Positions 57,387 through 64,000 of a stretch of DNA of 64,000 bases are shown here, in pieces. Under the pieces are notes generated by a model. That model made no database searches. It was not told where the DNA came from and saw only the letters and a program-made list of their open reading frames with translations. Numbering within the stretch: the first letter of the stretch is position 1; each line of letters begins with the position of its first letter. Source of the stretch: Ruminococcus sp. (GTDB taxonomy: Bacteria > Bacillota > Clostridia > Oscillospirales > Ruminococcaceae); NCBI GenBank assembly GCA_017542475.1, contig JAFXXD010000014.1, positions 49,446 to 113,445 of the forward strand, given 5' to 3'. A program made the translations under genes and the position numbers.

Positions 57387-59789
57387 TTATGATTCGGGGA
57401 GAGTGTCTATTATACCTGCATCGAGCTTCTGTATTGCAAGCGCATCATTTGCGGTTATACCGTCGCCGCGGTTGAAGACGTCAGCATTGTCTGCTCCTGC
57501 GGGAGTCAGCGTGTATTTATCTCTGTTGCCGATATACTGGAGTATCGCCACAGCATCGGATACGGTGACTTTCCCGTCGCAGTTGGCATCGCCGTAAATA
57601 GGTGTCCTTGAAGCAGCTGTAGTAGTTGTTGTCTCGGTAGTGGGAGCTGTTTCGGCAGCAGTCTCTGTTGTTGTGAGAGCGGCAGTTACAGTGGTTGTTT
57701 CTGTCGAAACTGTAGTTGTTTCAGCTGAAGCAGTTGTTGTCTCAATTGCGATTGCCGATGTGGTCGTTTCGGCTGATGTTGTGGTCGTGAAGGCAGCATC
57801 TGCGCTGTACGGCTTTGCCATTACCACATAGTTGACTGCATTGTTCATATTGACTGCACCGAGCTTGACTTCAGCACCGTTTTTTATGTCCTTTTTGTAG
57901 ACGTTGTATGTAACATTGGGATTTCCGTCATCGGTCAGAGTGAGGTCAGTTTTAGTCCAGTCTGCGAGCCATGATGAAGCATTAGCCTCTGCTCGGGTAT
58001 CGACTCCGACAAATGCTGTGATATCCTCACCAGCCTTGAACGAAGCCTCTTCGCTGCTGTACTTCTTTGAGTCGCAGGCTGTCCTGATCCATTCAGCGTC
58101 TCTGAGCTGCTCGGGAACATATGTGAATTTACACTGCCTGTCGCCGAATACCTCGTTGCCGCTGTCGATGCCTGTCTGTATTGACCAGTCAGATGAGTTC
58201 TCGCTGTCATTTATTGTTAGTGACTTGATGTACTTGCCGTCGGGTATCTTTTCGGGTTCAACAGTTATCGGCTCTGACGGAGCGCCACTGCGTATGAGTG
58301 TGAAGTCATCTACCATGAGCCAGTTGCCGGCGTTAGCGTCGGAGTAAATGCCTATCTGTATCTTTCCGTCACTTACAGATATATCATTGATCGCGACCTG
58401 TGTCCAGTCATTCATCTTCTTGTTCAGGCTAACGGTTTTATCTCCGCTTGAATTGCGTGTGTAGATCATCGCTGACTTCTGACCGCCTGTTGACTTCACC
58501 CACGCCTTTAAATTATAAGTGCCGTTGGGGACGTCAAGATCCTGAGTGAGTGTAGCCTTATAAGCGTTTGCATCATACTGCTGAGCACACCAGTTGCCTG
58601 TATGTCCTCCCTTTTTATTGCTGTTGCCTGTTCCCGAAGCTTTCCAGCCTGCGAGCGTGGTCTGTGATACGCGGTCTGCCTCGAACGTAGGATTCAGACA
58701 GTAGTTGTTGCCTGCGCCAACGCTCCATTCGCCTGTCTGTGCGTTGAAGCTCCACTCGCTGAGGGAATTGAACTTAACATTGTTTCCGTTTACCGTGAGC
58801 GGCACCCACTGATTGTATCCGATACCATTGCCTGCAAAGTCGCTCCAGCGGTCACCGCAGTAGAGAACAGTCTCCTGCTTGGAACCCTTGACTGTGACAA
58901 AGAAGCCTGTCTGAGTAACATATGAGAAGTCCTCGTCGGTGCCGTCCATGACCTTCCATGAGGAATAGGGACCGTTGATATTATCCGCCACCATATAATA
59001 GCTGTGAGAGGAGTTCCAGCCGTGAAGGTCAGAGGCGCAGAAGTAATACTTGCCCTTGTATTTGAACAGGCAATTACCCTCACGTCCGCTGCCCTTTGCT
59101 ACTTCTTTTGCAGGCTCTGCATAGAGAAAATCGGACTCACGGAGCTTCGAGATGTACTGATGACCTCTGCCGCCCTTGTTCGAGCATACGATATATGCCT
59201 GTCCGTCATCATCGACGAAAACCGTCTGATCGCCCGTACCTGCCTTCAGGACATTTGTTATCTGATCCTGAACATTCTTGACCTCAAAATTTCCCGCCGG
59301 AGAATCACACTGTGCAAACAACACGCTGTCGTTGTACTGGGTAACAAGCACATACTTCTTTGACTTCGGACAGTATGCTACGCCCATGCGTCCTACCCAG
59401 TACGCCCAGTTCCAGCCCTTTGATTTTGGGGTGAGAACGTCGTTTTCAAATTTCCAGTTCACGAGGTCCTTGGACGAGTAACACGATACCGATACAAATG
59501 TGTAGTCGTTGTTTTTCTTGGAGGGGTCAGCGGCATAGGTCTCGGCTCCCTTGTAATGAACGCCATACCAGTAGTAGGTATCGCCGAATTTGAAAATTCC
59601 TCCGCCCTGTGAGTAGATGTTCTTACCTGAGGTGTCCTTCCAGAAGGTGTCGTTGTGAATGACGGTATTAGCTGCCGCATCAGCAACAAGAGCAGTCCTG
59701 TCTGTCGGCAGAGTGGTAAATGTACTAATGCAGAGCACCGCCGCTGAAAGAGCGGCAGCAGCCTTTTTAATAATTGTATTTTTTCTCAT
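57387..59789 (-). CDS. Secreted GH43 glycosidase with CBM and dockerin
   Basis: 800 residues. Signal peptide (1-about 36); GH43 five-blade propeller (about 45-380) with FKFGDTYYWYGVHYKG, WVGRMGVAYCPKSKKYVL and TGDQTVFVDDDGQAYIV, most like the subfamily of exo-beta-1,3-galactanases (GH43_24); a beta-sandwich CBM (385-535: NPTFEADRVSQTTLAGWKAS); shared ~145-residue module (545-700); Ser/Thr-rich linker; C-terminal dockerin (GDANCDGKVTVSDAVAIL, then DVFNRGDGITANDALAI). It probably trims (arabino)galactan side chains of RG-I. The ATG at 59789 follows TGGAGGAATC; the upstream frame has no ribosome site and no signal peptide. Confidence 0.92.
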   Translation of the reverse strand: MRKNTIIKKAAAALSAAVLCISTFTTLPTDRTALVADAAANTVIHNDTFWKDTSGKNIYSQGGGIFKFGDTYYWYGVHYKGAETYAADPSKKNNDYTFVSVSCYSSKDLVNWKFENDVLTPKSKGWNWAYWVGRMGVAYCPKSKKYVLVTQYNDSVLFAQCDSPAGNFEVKNVQDQITNVLKAGTGDQTVFVDDDGQAYIVCSNKGGRGHQYISKLRESDFLYAEPAKEVAKGSGREGNCLFKYKGKYYFCASDLHGWNSSHSYYMVADNINGPYSSWKVMDGTDEDFSYVTQTGFFVTVKGSKQETVLYCGDRWSDFAGNGIGYNQWVPLTVNGNNVKFNSLSEWSFNAQTGEWSVGAGNNYCLNPTFEADRVSQTTLAGWKASGTGNSNKKGGHTGNWCAQQYDANAYKATLTQDLDVPNGTYNLKAWVKSTGGQKSAMIYTRNSSGDKTVSLNKKMNDWTQVAINDISVSDGKIQIGIYSDANAGNWLMVDDFTLIRSGAPSEPITVEPEKIPDGKYIKSLTINDSENSSDWSIQTGIDSGNEVFGDRQCKFTYVPEQLRDAEWIRTACDSKKYSSEEASFKAGEDITAFVGVDTRAEANASSWLADWTKTDLTLTDDGNPNVTYNVYKKDIKNGAEVKLGAVNMNNAVNYVVMAKPYSADAAFTTTTSAETTTSAIAIETTTASAETTTVSTETTTVTAALTTTETAAETAPTTETTTTTAASRTPIYGDANCDGKVTVSDAVAILQYIGNRDKYTLTPAGADNADVFNRGDGITANDALAIQKLDAGIIDTLPES

Positions 59790-59834
59790 ATAGATTCCTC
59801 CATTTTGAAAATGCTGTTTCTGCCTGTTGATATT

Positions 59835-59863
59835 ATGATACACCCGGCAGGCTTTGCAGTAAA
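59835..59863 (-). promoter_or_regulatory. Promoter of the GH43 gene
   Basis: Minus-strand TTTACT, 17-bp spacer, TATCAT. Confidence 0.6.
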
Positions 59864-59992
59864 TGCAGGAATTATCCAAATAGGTAGCTTTTTTTATCTT
59901 TCCGATGGGATTCCATTTCTTCTCATTTCTCATAATAGCTTTAAAAAAGGAAAACCTTGCTATAAATGTCACTTATTTGATTGCTTTTGCTA

Positions 59993-60021
59993 TTTCAAAT
60001 CTATGCTGCCTGTGATATAAT
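59993..60021 (+). promoter_or_regulatory. Promoter of the HEFGH metalloprotein gene
   Basis: TTTCAA, 17-bp spacer, extended -10 TGA-TATAAT. Confidence 0.65.
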
Positions 60022-60050
60022 AAGGACAAATTCGGAATGGAGGGCAGAAA

Positions 60051-62720
60051 ATGAAGAACAGTATCAAACGCGGAATCGCGATAATGTGTGCAACAGTGAT
60101 ATGCTGCGGACTGACAGAAGGCATCTCGCTAAAAACAGCGGACACAGACATTGTTCGGGCGGCAGAAACGGATCTTTTAACGCGCAACTCCCACATCGAC
60201 ATGAACGGCGTACACACATGGGAATCAGAGCATTTCAAATTCTACTGGGGCGATTCGGGCAAGGACAGTGCAAGGGTCAGTGAGGCGTTCCTCGGTGAAA
60301 ATGCCGAGCACCTCGAAGCTTGCTGGAAGGTGTATATGGACGGGCTTTCCATGAATCCGCCCACAGAATCGGTCAATGCTGCACTGCGCGACGGAAATCA
60401 CTACAAGGTAAATTTCTATCTTCACAACACAGGACTGAAAGCGTCCGACGGAGCAGAGATACCCTCGGACTGGGCATATATGGGCTATGACAGTCAGGGC
60501 TATGCGTTTATGTTCTGCTGTGTTGATTCTATGCAGAACACACCCAATCCTTCGTGGGTGCTTCCGCATGAGTTCGGTCACGTTGTAACAGCTCATCAGT
60601 ACGGCTGGAACGACAACAAGTATGTTCAGGCGTGGTGGGAAGCCATTGCCAACTGGTACCGCGAGCAGTTCCTGTATTCCGATTACTACAAAAAGTGGGT
60701 CACTGAGCCGTCAGACGGTACAGACTACTTCGAGACGTACATGAAAAATCTTCATTTCACGCCTATCCTCGGACGAGACAACTACGCTTCATGGGCGTTT
60801 CTGCAATATCTTACGGAGAATCCCGATAATCTTGGCAAGTACGGCTCCGACTTCGTGAAAACTCTTATGCAGGAGGGTAAACCGAATGAATATCCCTACG
60901 ACGAGATAGCGCGTCTCGGCGGTGTTGATATCAAGGACACTCTCGGGCACTATGCTAAGCGGCTTGCGACTCTCGATTTTGCGCACCATGAGAATTACAT
61001 CACAAGACAGGAGCAGCTCCTGCGCGAGCAGCCGTGGAGCTGGAATCAAATATTCACTGTTCCCGAAAGAACGGAGAGCGGCTGTTATACAGTCCCGACA
61101 GAACGCGCTCCGCAGCAGTTCGGCGTGAACATCATTCCTCTTGTACCTGAGAATTCAAAGATAACAATCAAGCTGAACAGCCTCACCGACGTTAAGGGTG
61201 CGGACTGGCGAGCCTGTATCGTCACGGAAACGGTAAACGGTCAGGCTCACTATTCGGATCTTTTCAAGGCAGGCGAAACGATGTCGGCAGAGCTGACAAG
61301 TTCCGACGTCAGGGCGTACCTCGTTGTTACCGCGACTCCCGATGAAGATACATGGCAGCACAACGGCGTAGCATGGGCTTACGGCGAGGGCGAATTCGAT
61401 GAAAACCATGTTCCGTTCCTCTCCAAGACGCGCTACCCTTATGCGGTCGAAATAGAGGGCGCGTCGGTTCAGCAGAAGTATGAAACAGGCGTATCGGGAC
61501 ACAAGCACCCCAATGGAGGAGGCTTTGTTGCCGATACAGCAAGAGTGGCTGACTCGGCATATGTTGCCGAAAATGCGCAGGTGCTCGGCTATGCCGATGT
61601 GTCGGGGAATGCAAGAATCCTCGGACATTCAGTCGTAGCAGGCACAGCGAATGTCTTGGGAAACGCGATAGTCGGAGACAGTGCCTGCGTATGCGGTCAG
61701 GCTGTTGTCACAGAAAATGCGCGCGTTATAGAAAGTGCAATGGTCACTGACGCATATACGGTCTTGGGTAATGCGACCGTCAGAGGAACAGCTTTCCTTT
61801 ACGGCAAGGGCACGGCGACTGGTCAGGCAATGTCCGACGGCGACTATTACGATGATTCGGGCAGAACTATTGACAAAGGGTCGATGTACGGCTGGGCTTC
61901 TCCCGATTCATACGTCACCTCAAGACCCTATTCCGACGGGCAGACGGCAGGGCTGGAGTTTGACAGTGCTTCACTCGCCGATACTTATACGTCGGATTAT
62001 GCAAGGTCGATGAATGAGCCTGTGTGGGAGGAAACGCACACCTCTGCAAACGGAGTTATGACCTTTGACGGTACGAATTATCTTGCTGTTGACAACTCCT
62101 ATGCAATGCTTCACGATGCCGATTATCAGACGGCTGTGCTGCTGCGCGATAAGCAGCCTTGCGTGCTGTACCGTTTCGGAAACAAGGAAAAATACATGGA
62201 GCTGACCGCAAACGGCGGCGATATCGAGTTCGTCATCACTGACGGCGGCAGCGTTCAGAAGCTCACGGCAAAGAGCGCGTACACGACGGGCGAATGGTTA
62301 ACGGTCAGCACTGTGCTGTCGGGCGATATCGGCAAGCTCGTCGTTAACGGTCAGACGGCTGCGAGCGGCGAGATAACGCTCGACCCTGTGGATATCGTAT
62401 CTCCCGATTCTGTGTACACAATAGGCGGCACCGGAACGTCGGGAATGAACGGCTCAATGGACTATTTCAGAGTAAATTTCAAGGAAGTCGCAGAGCCTGA
62501 GTATTACTACACGGCTACCGAGGATATCAAGATAACTATCCGTGGTGACGTCAATGCCGACGGCGAATTCAGCGCCGCCGACCTCGTGCTCATGCAGGAG
62601 TGGCTGCTCGCAAAGCCTGGGGCAAGGCTTGCGGATTGGAAAGCGGGCGACCTCTGCGAGGACGGCAAACTCGATATGTTCGACCTTCTGCTGATGAGGC
62701 AGGAACTTGTCCGCGGCTGA
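60051..62720 (+). CDS. Secreted DUF6055-like metalloprotein / beta-helix / LamG-like / dockerin
   Basis: 889 residues. Signal peptide (1-about 38); a DUF6055-like domain (about 45-440) with a zinc metallopeptidase motif PHEFGHVVTAHQ (about residue 175) and a downstream Glu in WWEAIANW as likely third ligand; a left-handed beta-helix of hexapeptide repeats (about 475-600: ADTARVADSAYVAENAQVLG); a LamG-like sandwich (about 620-800); dockerin (GDVNADGEFSAADLVLMQ, then GDLCEDGKLDMFDLLLM). It is the only dockerin protein here without the shared module and without a known sugar-active domain. Whether it cuts protein, glycoprotein or polysaccharide is unknown. GGAGGGCAGAAA precedes the ATG. Confidence 0.88.
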   Translation: MKNSIKRGIAIMCATVICCGLTEGISLKTADTDIVRAAETDLLTRNSHIDMNGVHTWESEHFKFYWGDSGKDSARVSEAFLGENAEHLEACWKVYMDGLSMNPPTESVNAALRDGNHYKVNFYLHNTGLKASDGAEIPSDWAYMGYDSQGYAFMFCCVDSMQNTPNPSWVLPHEFGHVVTAHQYGWNDNKYVQAWWEAIANWYREQFLYSDYYKKWVTEPSDGTDYFETYMKNLHFTPILGRDNYASWAFLQYLTENPDNLGKYGSDFVKTLMQEGKPNEYPYDEIARLGGVDIKDTLGHYAKRLATLDFAHHENYITRQEQLLREQPWSWNQIFTVPERTESGCYTVPTERAPQQFGVNIIPLVPENSKITIKLNSLTDVKGADWRACIVTETVNGQAHYSDLFKAGETMSAELTSSDVRAYLVVTATPDEDTWQHNGVAWAYGEGEFDENHVPFLSKTRYPYAVEIEGASVQQKYETGVSGHKHPNGGGFVADTARVADSAYVAENAQVLGYADVSGNARILGHSVVAGTANVLGNAIVGDSACVCGQAVVTENARVIESAMVTDAYTVLGNATVRGTAFLYGKGTATGQAMSDGDYYDDSGRTIDKGSMYGWASPDSYVTSRPYSDGQTAGLEFDSASLADTYTSDYARSMNEPVWEETHTSANGVMTFDGTNYLAVDNSYAMLHDADYQTAVLLRDKQPCVLYRFGNKEKYMELTANGGDIEFVITDGGSVQKLTAKSAYTTGEWLTVSTVLSGDIGKLVVNGQTAASGEITLDPVDIVSPDSVYTIGGTGTSGMNGSMDYFRVNFKEVAEPEYYYTATEDIKITIRGDVNADGEFSAADLVLMQEWLLAKPGARLADWKAGDLCEDGKLDMFDLLLMRQELVRG

Positions 62721-62735
62721 TGAGCTTATAAAATA

Positions 62736-62774
62736 AAACCGTTCGGGAGTTGTAACAGTCTTCCCGAACGGTTT
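62736..62774. terminator. Bidirectional terminator between metalloprotein and last regulator
   Basis: 13-bp stem AAACCGTTCGGGA / TCCCGAACGGTTT. Confidence 0.9.
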
Positions 62775-62777
62775 ATT

Positions 62778-64000
62778 TTATTTGGTTTTGCGGTACTGAG
62801 TTGGCGTCATGCCTGTTTCTTTTTTGAACACGCGCATGAAATTGTAGTAGTCGTATCCGCATTTTTCCGCTATGTCAGGCAGTGCCAGCGACGTCGAAAT
62901 AAGCAGTCGCTTTGCGCTGTTAAGACGGCATTTCTGCAAGTCATGCATAAAGCTGACGTTGAAGACCTTCACATACAGCTTGTGGAAATACGATTTACTG
63001 ATGTTCAGCTTTTCACTGCACAGCTCGCCGTTCCAGTCGGTTTCGGGGTGGAGGAATATCTCCCTCCTGAGCTCAAACAGCGCGGAATAGTGTATGTGGT
63101 CGGAGAGCCGATTGAACGCATCGTTCGTGAGCCCCTCTATCATACTGTTTATCGCATCCGCAGCCTCGTCTGCGCTCATGAATGATTCAGCAGGAAGTAT
63201 CTTTGTATTTGTCCTTGCGTAGACCATATATTTCTCTTCCGATGATATCCAGCCGCGCCACACACTCTCCTCGACCTTTCTTTGATAGGATACGATCTGC
63301 TTTTCGGGAGAGTGTCCGCATCCGATAATGACAAAGCTCGTCTCCCCATACTTGAAGAGCTTTTCGCGGCTTCCGCAGGACTTCGCGAGTATGTCCGCAA
63401 ATGCGGCGAGGTACTTGTCGCTCTCGACGTAGCCGCTGTCGTTTTCGATGTGGCTCAGACCTCCTGCCGAAATCGCGATGATATAGACCTGACCGCCGCT
63501 TGCTTTTGCGGCTTCTTGTATCTCGTTCCACATATCATGGCAGTTCTCGAAAATGTACAGACCCGTCAGCTCGTCTCTTGACTCAGACAGCTTCTGACGG
63601 TAGAGCAGGCGTTTCAGCTCATTCTGCGTACACAGGAATTTCAGCGCGTTGTTCACCTCGCGGCAGTAGCGGATGTAGTGCATATTGAAGTCGTCGGTGC
63701 TGTCAGTGACCTCAAGCGCGATGTATCCGTAGCACTGATCCTGAAAATGAACAGGAAGTATAAACGTTGAAGTCAGCTCGTCCTTGTCAAGAGAGGAGGG
63801 GAGTATCTGCTCAAGCGGGAAGGTCAGTCTGCTGCCCTCAGAGCCGATGAGCTGCATTGTATCGGAGTAGCCTTCCGTGCGGTATTCTCTGCCGTTTTCG
63901 GTTTTACGGAATGTATCCCAGTCGTCACAGAGGCAAAGGAAAAGCCGCTCCCTTCCTGCTCTCTCTTCTGCCATAAACTTGTATTGCAGCTCAAACATTC
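62778..64000 (-). CDS. Hybrid sensor / degenerate GGDEF / AraC regulator, N-terminus outside window
   Basis: 407 codons, open through the right edge. Residues seen: a middle sensor domain (FILPVHFQDQCYGYIALEV), a GGDEF-like fold (SRDELTGLYIFENC) whose active site is lost (KYGETSFVIIGCG), and a C-terminal AraC double helix-turn-helix (CSEKLNISKSYFHKLYVKVF, LPDIAEKCGYDYYNFMRVFK, MTPTQYRKT). Collinear with the C-terminal two thirds of the 54967 protein, so an upstream LacI-type sensor is expected beyond the window. The internal ATG near 63998 is not the real start. Likely a second sugar-responsive activator of the pectin cluster. Confidence 0.88.
   Translation of the reverse strand, partial: MFELQYKFMAEERAGRERLFLCLCDDWDTFRKTENGREYRTEGYSDTMQLIGSEGSRLTFPLEQILPSSLDKDELTSTFILPVHFQDQCYGYIALEVTDSTDDFNMHYIRYCREVNNALKFLCTQNELKRLLYRQKLSESRDELTGLYIFENCHDMWNEIQEAAKASGGQVYIIAISAGGLSHIENDSGYVESDKYLAAFADILAKSCGSREKLFKYGETSFVIIGCGHSPEKQIVSYQRKVEESVWRGWISSEEKYMVYARTNTKILPAESFMSADEAADAINSMIEGLTNDAFNRLSDHIHYSALFELRREIFLHPETDWNGELCSEKLNISKSYFHKLYVKVFNVSFMHDLQKCRLNSAKRLLISTSLALPDIAEKCGYDYYNFMRVFKKETGMTPTQYRKTK

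Overview
The window looks like a chromosome segment of a Ruminococcus-type anaerobe (Firmicutes, Oscillospiraceae). The evidence is a pyruvate:ferredoxin oxidoreductase, consensus sigma-A promoters almost all with 17-bp spacers, strong AGGAGG ribosome sites, and six secreted proteins with dockerin or dockerin-like EF-hand segments, typical of cellulosome-forming ruminococci. Genus is inferred from gene content only.

Layout. 1-13 kb is housekeeping: a TtcA-like end fragment, metG, serC, serA, htpG with a CIRCE operator, and nifJ, separated by repeat-rich intergenic DNA. Hidden at 5.66-5.95 kb is a compact type I toxin-antitoxin locus: a 28-residue membrane peptide and a convergent antisense RNA sharing one terminator. 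An orphan small RNA candidate lies at 8.81-8.93 kb. 13-17 kb holds two small membrane-protein operons (one led by an XRE repressor), a phosphopantetheinyl transferase and a lone spoVAC. 17-25.3 kb, minus strand, holds a YfhO-type membrane protein, a PIG-L deacetylase, an ANTAR regulator paired with a catalytically degenerate glutamine synthetase, and a GGDEF-EAL protein. 25.5-29.8 kb holds an ABC exporter, tRNA-Gly and a zinc-ribbon-like protein.

At 29.83-30.42 kb one promoter drives four tandem, exactly 108-bp units that each begin with the 5' half of tRNA-Leu, then a true tRNA-Leu(UAG). Beside it (30.5-37 kb) is a lower-GC island with a large serine recombinase, two paralogous small proteins (one with a ribbon-helix-helix-like start), a helicase-like ATPase and 1.6 kb of unexplained repeats.

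37-64 kb is a pectin / rhamnogalacturonan-I utilisation cluster. Secreted multidomain enzymes (pectate lyase PL1, two PL11 lyases, three CE12 esterase domains, a GH43, and a HEFGH metalloprotein with a beta-helix) carry dockerins. Four of them share a ~145-residue module. They are interleaved with an AraC regulator, two sensor/GGDEF-like/AraC hybrids and a sugar-sensor diguanylate cyclase. Within the cluster a TetR gene faces two membrane-anchored esterases, followed by a membrane-protein gene truncated by a recombinase remnant. The likely logic is that cytoplasmic sugar sensors switch on secreted enzymes that are docked to a scaffold and strip acetyl groups and cut the RG-I backbone and pectate.
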